A stretch of 51,136 bases of DNA from Chromatiaceae bacterium. GTDB taxonomy: Bacteria > Pseudomonadota > Gammaproteobacteria > Chromatiales > Chromatiaceae. The notes under the pieces were generated by a model. That model searched no databases and was not told the origin of the DNA. It worked only from the letters and a program-made list of their open reading frames with translations. The stretch is from assembly GCA_025458165.1 (NCBI GenBank), contig JALOTB010000046.1:1-51136 (forward strand), in the 5' to 3' direction. This document shows, one piece after another, positions 8,220-17,228 of this stretch. Positions within the stretch are counted from its first letter, which is position 1, and the number at the start of each line of letters is the position of its first letter. Made by a program: the position numbers and the translations under genes.

Positions 8220-10910
8220 GCCTCCTTCTGCGCCTGCAGCCCCCGCAGCGGCTCCGCGGGGTAGCTGCGGCGGATGGCCCACTTCACCAACTCCAGCACT
8301 GGCACGACACTGGCGGCCACCCCCACCACCAGCAGCCAGTCCCCGAGGGAGAGGTGCCAGGTGCCGAAGGCCGCCGCGAGGGGCGGGAGGTAGATGACGA
8401 GCCCAAGCAGCATCAGCTCCCACAGGATGGCGAGATTGAGCCAACGGTTGGCGAAGGGCCGCCGGGCGATGGACTCCCGGTCGGAGCGGAAGCTGTAGGC
8501 CTTGAAGAACTGGATCAGCACCAGGGACAAAAAGACCATGGTCATGGCGTGGGCCAAGGCGTGGCCGGAATCCAACGCCCAGGCGAAGAGCCCGACGTTG
8601 GCCATCGTCGACCAGACCCCGCCTGCCACCATCAGAGTCACCACCGGGCGCGTGAAAATGCCGATGCTGGGGTCCCGGGGCGGGCGCTCCATCAGATCCG
8701 GCTCCGGTGGGTCGAAGGCTAGCGCCAGCGCCGGCAGGCCATCGGTGGCCAGGTTCACGTAGAGAATCTGCACCGCAGTGAGCGGCAGGGGCATCCCCGC
8801 CAGCGTCGCCACCGCCATCAGCCCGATCTCGCCGATGTTGGAGGAGAGCAGGTACATCAGGTACTTCTTGATGTTGCGGAAGATGCCCCGGCCTTCCTCC
8901 ACGGCGCCGACGATGGAGGCGAAGTTGTCGTCGGTCAGGGTCATGTCCGCCGCCTCTCGGCTGACGTCAGTGCCGCTGATACCCATGGCCACGCCGATGT
9001 CCGCCTTCTTGAGCGCCGGCGCGTCGTTGACCCCGTCCCCGGTCATGGCGGTGATGCGCCCCCAGGCCTGCCAGGCGCTCACGACCTTGAGCTTGTGCTC
9101 CGGGGACACCCGGGCGTAGACCTCGATGTCCTCCACCGCGGCGGCGAGTGCCGCCGCGTCCAGGGTGTCGAGCTCCCGACCGGTGACCACCCGGCCGTTG
9201 CGCAGGATGCCGAGCTCCCGGGCGATGGCCTCGGCGGTGCGGGGGTGGTCGCCGGTGATCATCACCGGGCGGATGCCGGCCTGCCCGCAGCGGGCGATGG
9301 CGGCCCGGGCCTCCTCCCGCGGCGGGTCGATCATGCCCACCAGGCCGAGGAAGACCATCCCCCGCTCGGCGTCCTCCAGGGCGGCGCCGGGTTTGTCCGC
9401 GATCCCCAGCACCCGCAGGGCCTGGCCGGCCATCGCCAGCGCCTGGGCCTCGATGCGAGCCCGGTCGGCGGTGTCCAGTGACCGCACGCCCTCAAGGGTG
9501 GCGAGGCGGTCGCACCCGGTCAGGATCACCTCGGCGGCCCCCTTGGCGCAGGCGAGCGTGCCGCTGCCGGTGCGGTGCAGGGTGGTCATGCGCTTGCGCT
9601 CGGAGCTGAAGGGAATCTCGCCGATGCGCGGTGCCTCGCGCTCCAGGGCATCGCGGGGCAGCCCCGCCTTGGCGGCGGCCACCACCAGGGGCCCCCTCGG
9701 TGGGGTCCCCGTGCAGGCGCCAGGCGCCTCGCTCCCGCGTGAGGTGCGCGTCGCCGGCCAGTGCCGCGGCCCGCAGCAGGCGTTCGAGCAGGGCCCGCTG
9801 CGGGCCGGTGCCGGCGCCCTCGACCTGCCCCTCCGGGGCATAGCCGCCGCCGCTGATCCGCGCCGCCACCCCCTCGGCGCGGATCTCCCGGACGGTCATC
9901 TCGTCGCGGGTCAGGGTCCCGGTCTTGTCCGAGCAAATCACCGCGGTGCTGCCGAGGGTTTCCACGGTGGGCAGCCGGCGCACCAGGGCGTTGCGCCGGA
10001 TCATGCGCTGCACGCCGATGGCGAGCGAGATGGTCACCACCGCGGGCAGGGCCTCGGGGACCACTGCGACCGCGAGCGCCACGCCAAAGATAAACATTTC
10101 GAGCAGAGGCTCTCCCCGCAGCACCCCGAACCCGGCGATCAGGACCACCACCACGCCCGCGGCGACGGCGAGGCTGCGCCCGAGTCGGTCCAGGTTCTGC
10201 TGCAGGGGCGTGCGGCGCTCCTCGACGCCCTGGAGCATCCCGGTGATGCGCCCGAACTCGGTGCCGCTGCCGGTCGCGACCGTCACCGCCCGGCCGCGGC
10301 CGTAGGTGACGTCGGTCCCCGAGAAGAGCATGTTGATCCGGTCGCCCACTGGTAGGCCCGGCTCATCAAGGGGGTCAACCTGCTTTTCCACGGGGACGGA
10401 CTCCCCGGTCAGTGCCGCCTCGTTCACTCTGAGGTTGAAGGCCGCGACGATGCGGGCATCCGCCGGGATGCGGTCTCCGGCGGCGAGCAGCAGCAGGTCC
10501 CCCGGCACCACCTCTCGGGCCGGGACCTCCAGCTCCCGCCCGCCGCGGAGCACCTTGGCCGTCGGGGCGGCCATGCGCTGCAGGGCCTCCATGGCCCGCT
10601 CGGCCCGGAACTCCTGGACGAAACCAAACACGATGGCGAACAGCACGATGATGGCGATGACGACCGACTCCAGCACCTCTCCCAGGAAGGCCGAGATCGT
10701 CACCGCAAGGAGCAGGATGATGATGAGGACGTTCTCGAACTGTCCGGCGAGGATGCGGAGGGCGGAGACCCGGTCTGCCCGCGGCAGCTCGTTGAGCCCG
10801 TGACGCCCCAGGCGGCGGACGGCCTCTTCGGGGCTGAGTCCCTCGACGCGGCTGTCGAGGGCGGCGAGGGTCTCCGCGACCCCGCGCGTGTGCCAAGCGG
10901 GACCGGTCAT
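8216..10910 (-). pseudogene. Ca2+-type (P2A) cation-transporting P-type ATPase, one-base frameshift
   Basis: Two overlapping minus-strand frames form one ATPase of about 897 residues. Start is ATG 10910. The N-terminal part has the TGES actuator loop, the membrane motif VVPEALPAVV, and the phosphorylation site CSDKTGTLT (Asp328). The C-terminal part has the KGA nucleotide site, TGDGVNDAPALKKADIG, SSNIGEIG in M5 and NLATDGLPALAL in M6. The PEALPA Glu, the SSN/GE residues and the NxxTD residues correspond to calcium-site ligands of SERCA-type pumps. The frame breaks in a GGGG-CCCCC run at 9688-9696: removing one C restores DPTEGALVVAAAKAG. The total length is 3n+1, fitting a single extra base. 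It could be a true mutation, a slippage site or a sequencing error. Confidence 0.85.
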
Positions 10911-11597
10911 CGTACGGCCCTCCGGTCGGGGATGGACGCCGCGATAGTAGCAGTGGCTTCTAGAGTCGGAGCGGCGGGGACGCGGCGCAGGGGACCAGTG
11001 TCGAGGTCCGACCGGGCGGGGGGCGCGGTGCCTAGTGACATCTGCCGGACTTTGCCCTGGATGCCCGCTTCGGTATCTGCTCTCAGCCGGTCAGCGACCG
11101 CTCGGAAACACGCTGCAGCCGGCGTACGAAGATTTGACACTGCGTCGCAGATCGGACCGGTCCTTACGGCGCCCGCCCGGTCGTCGGTCAGATCCGCGTA
11201 TGCCACGCGATCTCCAGCGCATCATCGATGCCTAGGATAGCGCACGGTCCTCGCGATTTTGCGAAGCCCGAGTACAGCTGCCCGGCCCGGAGATTCTTCG
11301 TGCGCCGGTCGATCTCTCCGCGATTTGCGCAGTTTGGTGTCTGGCTGCGGGGGCCGATTTCTCGGCCATCAGACTCGTGCTGGTGTGAGGGGTGCCGAGC
11401 CCAACCACCTTGCAGAGAGGCCCCGGAAGGGAGCCCAAGACGGCTCGGCTACCCGGCCGCGACCCAACCGTGCCGCCGAACGTCCAGACACTGCGGGCCG
11501 GTCTGTCGCGCACGGGGTGACATCCGCACTGCGGGCTGAGCGACCCTCGCCCGATGCGCCAAGCTTCTTTCTCCCCTCAACGCAACGGAGACAGACC
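10911..11597. other. intergenic region, no supported gene
   Basis: This is 687 bp between the ATPase start and the integrase remnant. Several long frames exist because of the high GC, but none has a convincing start, ribosome-binding site or family resemblance. It probably contains the ATPase promoter and perhaps further unrecognisable debris of the mobile element. Confidence 0.35.
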
Positions 11598-11930
11598 ATG
11601 GCCGACCAGAGCGATCACTCTCAGCCCGCGCGACCTCCTGGAACCAGGGCAAGCTCATCGGACAGAAACCGCCGCTCCGACCCCAGGAGATGTGGACCGC
11701 GCGCACCCGCCTGCAGACGGGGGACGGGCCCCCCAAGCTTCGCGGCGCAGATCAACGAGGCCAAGTTGAGTCCTGGCGACTACCGATCCCCGGGCCGCCA
11801 CCACCCGGCCGTCCACCACTCGACCCGTCCGCGCGCCCGGATCGTCAAGCGACGGGTCGAAGCGCAGGGACGACACCCGCGAAACGCGACGAGGCTCGGT
11901 CGCTTGCCGACGGGATCGGCCCAGACGACT
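11598..11930 (+). pseudogene. tyrosine recombinase/integrase remnant (frameshifted, internal deletion)
   Basis: An ATG at 11598 has GGAG seven bases upstream. From about 11618 another frame reads SWNQGKLIGQKPPLRP then QEMWTARTRLQ, the N-terminal signature I know from short site-specific integrases (GKLxGQKxPLxxKEIWAIRxRLQ). From about 11741 a third frame reads INEAKLSPGDYRSPGRHH and STRPRARIVKRRVEAQG, matching the usual EAKLRPGDYLFPSRxH...STRQYARIVxxWVExIG. The segment between is shortened, and the catalytic HSLRR...Y part is not recognisable. This is therefore a dead integrase with at least two frame changes and a central deletion, marking a former mobile element. Confidence 0.7.
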
Positions 11931-12089
11931 TTGACCTTCCGAGTGCGGCGTGCCGAATGGTTCGTCGTTCTGAGCCTCGACCTGGTCGGCGCGATCGCTC
12001 GCGGTGCTGGTTCAAAGGGCTCGCCATGCGGTCCGAGTGGCCCTGCCAGAACCGGCGATGCTGGTCCCGGCAGGCGCCTGCGCAGCGCA

Positions 12090-12818
12090 TCACCCGTCCA
12101 GCGCATCAGCGAGTGCGCGCAGCAGCGCGGCCCCGTCGCCGCGCCACGCACTTCCGTGCATGCACGCGAGGGTCGTTGGAGAGGTCGACGCGAGGGTCTC
12201 CAGCATCGCCCTCGCCGGCTTCGTCTGCGAGAAGTAATCCATCGCGTGGCGGAAGGTCTCGCTCGGCCCGAGAACGTCCGACTCGGTGAGCGGCGGGAGA
12301 TCCGCCCCGCCCTGGGTGAAGAGATCCCCACAGAGGAGCGTCGCCGTTCGCTCTTCCATCAAGTACCCGCAGTCCCAGCCGTGCGGCAGATGGGGGGTGT
12401 CGAACCAGCGCACAGCGTGCTGGCCCAGGATGAGGCGCTCGCGATCGGCGAGGGCGCGCGGGGCCCGATCAGCGAGGTCGGTGATCGACACCATGGCGCC
12501 AACCCGACCGCACAGGGGGACAGACTGCGGCGCAGCGGCGAGCCATTCGTTGAGGGAACCACACTCGTCGGCTTCCACATGGGAGAAGGCGACATAGCGA
12601 ACCCGCTCCACCGGCAAGAGGCTTGCCACGGCCTCGCGCACGAGCGGGAACAGCTTGCGCGGGCCGGTGTGAAACAGCAAGGACTCCTCGTCCGCGATGA
12701 GATACTGGTTGAACGTGAACCCCGCTCCGTCTTCGAACCTGACGGGCGTGCTGATGCGATAGATGCCGTCCGAAACCTCATGGACATTGGTGCCTGACTG
12801 ACGATTCGTTATGGTCAT
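12090..12818 (-). CDS. ODP-like metallo-beta-lactamase fold di-iron protein
   Basis: A 242-residue protein starts at the ATG at 12818, chosen because GGAGGAGG precedes it; the frame is open further upstream. The di-iron site of flavodiiron/ODP proteins is visible: H-V-E-A-D in SHVEADECGS, His in TPHLPHGW, Asp in LLCGDLFTQGG, and His in CMHGSAWRG. The usual His after HxExD is replaced by Glu. No flavodoxin domain follows, so it resembles oxygen-binding di-iron proteins (ODP) rather than full oxygen or NO reductases. A role in oxygen or NO binding or sensing is plausible from family knowledge. The minus-strand cluster with a CBS protein and pentose-phosphate enzymes fits a redox-stress setting. 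Confidence 0.8.
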   Translation of the reverse strand: MTITNRQSGTNVHEVSDGIYRISTPVRFEDGAGFTFNQYLIADEESLLFHTGPRKLFPLVREAVASLLPVERVRYVAFSHVEADECGSLNEWLAAAPQSVPLCGRVGAMVSITDLADRAPRALADRERLILGQHAVRWFDTPHLPHGWDCGYLMEERTATLLCGDLFTQGGADLPPLTESDVLGPSETFRHAMDYFSQTKPARAMLETLASTSPTTLACMHGSAWRGDGAALLRALADALDG

Positions 12819-12913
12819 GTTCCGCTCCTCCTCCGATTGGATGACCGTGGCGCCCCGGCACCTCCGGCATGCCCGGTATTGCCGAGGTACCAATCGACCA
12901 CGGACCGGCCCTC

Positions 12914-13351
12914 TTACCGAGCCTCGCCGCGCATCCGCTTGACCTGCTCCGGAACTGGGCCGCGGGGCTGGTCGTCCGGATGGGCCAACGCCTCGAGGAC
13001 CCGGCGGCGGGTCACTAGCCCGACCACCCGCTCCGAGGCCCCGGTGACGAAGAGGGCATCGAGGCGCGCGCGCTCCATCTTCTCGAGCGTCGCCGGCAGC
13101 TCGGCCTCGAGTGAGCAGAAAACGACGGACCGCGTCATGACCGCCGACACCGGAGTGGAGCGGGGGTCCCGCCCCTGGGCGCAGCCCCCGATCGCCAGGT
13201 CGCGCCAGCTCAGTGTCCCCGCGATGTGCTGGCGATCACCGACCGCCAGGACGTCGGTCTCCCGCTCGCCCATCAGGGCCGCAGCCTGCTGCAAGCTGGC
13301 GCCGTCCGCAACGATGCCGAAGTCCTTGGTCATGATGTCGTCGACGTGCAT
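12914..13351 (-). CDS. two-CBS-domain protein
   Basis: A 145-residue protein starts at the ATG at 13351 (MHVDDIMTKDFGIV). Two CBS motifs are present: residues about 1-58 with DIMTK...ETDVLAVGDRQHIAGTLSWRDLAI, and about 70-130 with VSAVMTRSVVFCSLE...LDALFVTGASERVVGLVTRRRVLEAL. Such stand-alone CBS pairs bind adenosine nucleotides and act as energy or redox sensors. The frame is open upstream to 13519, but that part resembles out-of-frame overlap of the neighbouring gene. The first helix starts like the CBS protein at 40400-40822, so the window has two of these sensors. Confidence 0.8.
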   Translation of the reverse strand: MHVDDIMTKDFGIVADGASLQQAAALMGERETDVLAVGDRQHIAGTLSWRDLAIGGCAQGRDPRSTPVSAVMTRSVVFCSLEAELPATLEKMERARLDALFVTGASERVVGLVTRRRVLEALAHPDDQPRGPVPEQVKRMRGEAR

Positions 13352-13365
13352 GGCCGCTCTCGCCG

Positions 13366-13641
13366 TTAGCCGTGCTTGGTCGGAACCCCGCGGGGCTCGG
13401 ACTCGGCCCCCAAGGACCGTAAGGCGTCGAGGACCGCGTCCAGGGTCACGGCGAGGGGCTCGGCCGCGGGCATGTTCTCCTCTTCCGCGACCATCCCTTC
13501 GCGTAGGTCGAGCTCCCATTGGCGCAGGAGCTCCACCTTTTCGTCGCGGCTGAGATCCTCGCGCGCGAGGACGTCGTGCCGACTCACCAGCTCGAATCCG
13601 CTGCGCTCACGCGCAGTGGGCGCTTTGGCTTCTCGGTTCAT
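13366..13641 (-). CDS. small conserved hypothetical protein
   Basis: A 91-residue soluble, acidic protein lies between the CBS gene and the transaldolase-transketolase gene on the same strand. It contains the helix REDLSRDEKVELLRQWELDLRE and a C-terminal helix AVTLDAVLDALRSLG. There are no membrane spans or cysteines. The Leu-rich DLSxDEKxxLLRxWExDLRE pattern is typical of small proteins found next to stress-type genes in proteobacteria, but I know no function. Spacing to neighbours (14 and 35 bp) suggests co-transcription. Confidence 0.7.
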   Translation of the reverse strand: MNREAKAPTARERSGFELVSRHDVLAREDLSRDEKVELLRQWELDLREGMVAEEENMPAAEPLAVTLDAVLDALRSLGAESEPRGVPTKHG

Positions 13642-13676
13642 CAGCGTCTCCTCGTCGGCTCATGGCAGGCCGGCCC

Positions 13677-16625
13677 TTAGGCGGCCACGGCAAGCGCCTC
13701 GCGCACGATCTGGGCGCTCGACAGCCGGTGCCGCTCCAACAGCTCCTCGGGTGCCGCCGAGTGCGGCTCGCCGCTGACCCCGAGGCGGAACACCCGCCCC
13801 AGGCGGCCAATCTGGGCCGCCACCGCCTCACCCAAGCCGCCGTTGCGATTGTGGTCCTCGATCACCAGCAAGGCGCCGGTCTCGCGCGCCGCCCGCTGCA
13901 GCGTCGGCACGTCCAGGGGCTTGATGCTGTAGGCGTCGATGACGCGGGTGCGCACACCGCGCTCGCGCAGCCGCTGATGCGCCTCGAGCGCGGTGTGCAC
14001 GGTGATCCCGGCCGCGACCAGGGTGAGCTGATCGTCGAGCGACTCCGCCAGCGTCTTGCTGCCGCCGATGGGGAAGGACTCGGAGCCGTCGTAGATCACC
14101 GGCGTCTTGCCGCGGGTGGTGCGCAGATAGACGATTCCCGGCTGGGTAAGGCCGGCCTCGGTCAGGCGCTCGGCGCTCACCGCGTCGCAAGGGTAGAGCA
14201 CCGTGGTGGCGTCGAGTGCACGGAACATCGCGATATCCTCGAGACCCATCTGCGAGGGCCCGTCCTCGCCCACCGATACCCCGGCGTGGCTGCCGCAGAT
14301 CAGCAGGTGGGAGGGGCGCGAGTGCACGGCCATGCGGATATTGTCATGGGCACGGGTCAAGAAGGCGGCGAAGGTGGCAACACACGGCCGCTTGTTGCTG
14401 GCGCTGAGCCCCAAGGCCACGCCCAGCATGTTCTGCTCGGCGATCTGGGCCTCCACGAAGCGCGCGGGGAAGGCATCGGCGAAGCCCTCGGTCTTGGTCG
14501 AGTTCTTGACGTCGCCGTCGAGCACCACCAGGTCGCGCACCTCGGCGCCGAGCCTCGCCAGGGCGCTGCCGAAGGCGCTGCGCGTCGCGACCTGATCGCC
14601 GCGGGCATAGTCGAGCCGGGACGGGACCGGGTCGGCGCCGAGCTCGATGCTGTGGGCCATCACCCGGCGCGGCTCGACCCGCGCGCGGGTGCTCGGCGCG
14701 GCGATCTCCGCTAGGGCGCGGTCGCGCTGTGTCTCGTCCAGGGCCTTGCCGTGCCACCCGAGTTCGCCTTCGAGGAAGGACACGCCCTTGCCCTTGCGAG
14801 TGCGTGCGAGGATGGCGGTCGGACCGGCGTCACGCGTCGCCTCCAGCGCGAGCAGCACCTCGCCGAGGTCGTGGCCGTCGATCTCCAGGGCGCGCCAGCC
14901 AAAGGCCCGGAAACGCCCCGCGAGCACCGAGGTGTCGTGCCCGTAAGGCGCCGGTCCGCTCTGCTCCAGCCCGTTGACGTCGACGATCGCGACCACCCGC
15001 GCCAGGCGGTTGTCGGCGGCGAACTGCGCCGCCTCCCACACCGACCCCTCGGAGCACTCGCCGTCGCCCATCAGACAGAAGATGCGCGCCTCGATCCCGT
15101 CCATGCGGTCGGCCAGGGCCATCCCATTGGCCACCGACAGCCCCTGCCCCAGCGAGCCCGTCGCCACCGGGACCCAGGGGCTCGCGGGTGTCGGGTGCCC
15201 CTCCAGCTCGCTGCCGGCCTGACGCAGCGTGAGTGGATCGGTCTCGATGGCGCCCGCCTCGTGCAGCGCGGCCCAGAGGATCGGCGCCGCATGGCCCTTG
15301 GAGAGTAGAAAGCGGTCCATGTCCCGGTAGCCGGGGGCGTTAGGATCCCAGCGCATCTCCCAGAAGAAGAGCGCCGCGACCAGGTCCGCGCAGGACAGGC
15401 AAGAGGTCGGATGCCCCGATCCGGCCGCCGTGGTCATCCGGATGCTCTGCGCGCGCAGCCGGGCGGCGACGCCCGCCAGGCCTCGGGCCTGCGCTGAGCG
15501 ACGCGCGCGGGCGCAGCGCTGCTCCAGTCGCGCGAGCAGCCTGTCGTAAGGGTCAATGAATTTCTGCACGCCTTCGGCGACGAGCTGGCGGGTCACCGCG
15601 CGGAGCTCGATACCGAGTCGGTCCAGGCCTTCCATCACCTGCGCCGCCTGTTGCTGCGCTGCTTGCGTCAGGGTGCGGTCGACCCGGCCGTGGTCATCGA
15701 AGGCGTCTGCCGTCGCCTCCGGCATGGTGGAGACGGTGTCTGGCCCAATCAGGGGCTCGACGTACATGACATCGGAGTAGGCCGGGTCCTTGGTGCCCGT
15801 GCTGGCCCAAACCAGTCGCTGGGGGCGCGCGCCTTGGCCCGCCAGGCGCTGCCAGCGCTCGCTCGCCGAAACCTCCTGCAGACTGCCGTAGGCGAGGTGG
15901 GCGTTGGCGACGGCGGTCTTGCCGAGCAGCGCTTCGGCCTCGGCGCGGATGCGCCGGTCGACGCTGGGGTGAAGGCGCTGACGCAGCTCGCGGTCCACCG
16001 CCACGTCGATCCGGCTCAGGAAGAGACTCGCCACCGAGGCGATCCCGCGCAGACCGCGGCCGTCGCGCAGCCGCCGCTCCATCGCCCGGAGATAGACCTG
16101 GAGCGTCTCGCGGTAGGCATCCAGCCCGAACAAGAGGGTGATGTTGATGTTGATCCCGTCGTAGAGCAGGACCTCCGTCGCGTGAAGACCGGGGGCCGTA
16201 CCGGGGACCTTGACGAGCAGATTCGGGCGGGCGACGGCGTCCCACAGCGCCCGCGCCTCGCTGATGGTGCCGACGGCGTCGTAAGCGAGGTGCGGCGACA
16301 CCTCCAGGCTGACGAAGCCGTCCGCGCCGTCGCTACCCCTATGCACCGGCATCAGGAGGTCGCAGGCATCACGGACATCGGCCACCGCCAGCGCCTGGTA
16401 CACCTCTTCGACCCCATCCATCGTCTCGACCGCCACGCCGATGCGCGGCTGGTAGAGGGGCGAATCGCCCATCGCCTTTTGAAAGATGGCAGGATTGGAA
16501 GTGACGCCGCTGAGCCCCTGGCTGCGGATCCGCTCGGCCAAGCTGCCGTCCGCCAACATCTGGCGAGAGAGGCTGTCCAGCCAGAAGCTCTGGCCGTGGT
16601 CTTTGAGTCGAGACAGTGGCTTCAT
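13677..16625 (-). CDS. transaldolase-transketolase fusion protein
   Basis: A 982-residue protein starts at ATG 16625. Residues 1 to about 370 are a transaldolase: SGVTSNPAIFQKA near 39-51, the Schiff-base lysine in LLVKVPGTAPG (Lys139), and ININITLLFGLDAYR near 160. From about 395 to the end is a complete transketolase: LSKGHAAPILW, the thiamine-diphosphate motif GDGECSEGSVWEAA ending VAIVDVN, GVSVGEDGPSQMG, and the C-terminal domain. Both reactions belong to the non-oxidative pentose-phosphate/Calvin pathway; fusing them would pass erythrose-4-phosphate and heptulose intermediates between adjacent sites (inference). The phosphoketolase at 28496 uses the same sugar phosphates. Confidence 0.93.
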   Translation of the reverse strand: MKPLSRLKDHGQSFWLDSLSRQMLADGSLAERIRSQGLSGVTSNPAIFQKAMGDSPLYQPRIGVAVETMDGVEEVYQALAVADVRDACDLLMPVHRGSDGADGFVSLEVSPHLAYDAVGTISEARALWDAVARPNLLVKVPGTAPGLHATEVLLYDGININITLLFGLDAYRETLQVYLRAMERRLRDGRGLRGIASVASLFLSRIDVAVDRELRQRLHPSVDRRIRAEAEALLGKTAVANAHLAYGSLQEVSASERWQRLAGQGARPQRLVWASTGTKDPAYSDVMYVEPLIGPDTVSTMPEATADAFDDHGRVDRTLTQAAQQQAAQVMEGLDRLGIELRAVTRQLVAEGVQKFIDPYDRLLARLEQRCARARRSAQARGLAGVAARLRAQSIRMTTAAGSGHPTSCLSCADLVAALFFWEMRWDPNAPGYRDMDRFLLSKGHAAPILWAALHEAGAIETDPLTLRQAGSELEGHPTPASPWVPVATGSLGQGLSVANGMALADRMDGIEARIFCLMGDGECSEGSVWEAAQFAADNRLARVVAIVDVNGLEQSGPAPYGHDTSVLAGRFRAFGWRALEIDGHDLGEVLLALEATRDAGPTAILARTRKGKGVSFLEGELGWHGKALDETQRDRALAEIAAPSTRARVEPRRVMAHSIELGADPVPSRLDYARGDQVATRSAFGSALARLGAEVRDLVVLDGDVKNSTKTEGFADAFPARFVEAQIAEQNMLGVALGLSASNKRPCVATFAAFLTRAHDNIRMAVHSRPSHLLICGSHAGVSVGEDGPSQMGLEDIAMFRALDATTVLYPCDAVSAERLTEAGLTQPGIVYLRTTRGKTPVIYDGSESFPIGGSKTLAESLDDQLTLVAAGITVHTALEAHQRLRERGVRTRVIDAYSIKPLDVPTLQRAARETGALLVIEDHNRNGGLGEAVAAQIGRLGRVFRLGVSGEPHSAAPEELLERHRLSSAQIVREALAVAA

Positions 16626-16643
16626 GGTGCTCGTTTGCTCCGT

Positions 16644-16830
16644 TCAATGGCGTTGAAGGCGCCGGGACTGGCTAGCTGGCTCGGCGACCTCTTCTGCGTA
16701 GCTCTCCGGCAGGTGGCGGGCGATACCTGCTCACTCGTGGCCCTCGTCGCAGCTCATCCACAGCTCGCCGTTGGTCGTTCCGAAGTAGAGGCCGACTGGC
16801 TCCCGCGCATCCGCCGTCATCGACTGAGGC
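16644..16830 (-). pseudogene. C-terminal remnant of a BNR-repeat (sialidase-like) protein with Trp-to-TGA nonsense
   Basis: On the minus strand, MTADAREPVGLYFGTTNGEL then WMSCDEGHE is followed by TGA (16733-16731) and, in the same frame, AGIARHLPESYAEEV. In intact BNR/YVTN-type repeat proteins this segment normally reads DEGxxW followed by IARHLPExYxVE, so the TGA stands exactly where Trp (TGG) is expected. The rest of the protein (normally more than 300 residues) is absent. This is a 3' fragment of a deleted gene, further inactivated by the nonsense change. Confidence 0.65.
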
Positions 16831-16988
16831 CGGGCAATTCTCGGTAATCCGACTCGTGAGGCATCCGGCGGACCCTGCCGCGCTAGCCGTCCTTGGCCCC
16901 TCGTGGCCGGAAATCGACGCCTGCCGTCGCTTTCACGGTGCGGCGCGACATCGCGGGGCACTGGCGTCGCCACCGCTCGGCGAGCCGT

Positions 16989-17228
16989 TCAGTCCCGAGT
17001 CGGCTTCTGGTAGTCACGGTGCACCGCCGGGTCCTTCTCTTTCGCTTTTTCGGCGCCGGCCTTCTCGGCGCGCTCGGCCTCCTTTGGGTCCTGATCCCCC
17101 GCGCGCGCAGCGGCCTCTTCGACTCGGCCTGACTCGACGAACTCACGCGTGGCCTGGTTGTAGCGCCGGGCCGATTCCCGATCGCCCTCGCCCTGGATCC
17201 TCGTATCGGTCGCTTTCTCGTCGCTCAT
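16989..17228 (-). CDS. small acidic/basic conserved hypothetical protein
   Basis: A 79-residue, highly charged, probably disordered protein starts MSDEKATDTRIQGEGDRESARRYN. The IQGEGDxESARxYNxxTREFVESGxVEEAA pattern occurs in small proteins of many proteobacteria; no function is known to me. The rest is Lys/Glu/Ala-rich. A purine stretch (GGGAGGCAGGT) lies just before the ATG at 17228. It stands alone on the minus strand. Confidence 0.75.
   Translation of the reverse strand: MSDEKATDTRIQGEGDRESARRYNQATREFVESGRVEEAAARAGDQDPKEAERAEKAGAEKAKEKDPAVHRDYQKPTRD

Noticed and set aside
11259..12797. 512-residue plus-strand frame
   Set aside because: It is mostly antisense to the ODP-like gene; only its stretch near 11741-11880 matters, as part of the integrase remnant.
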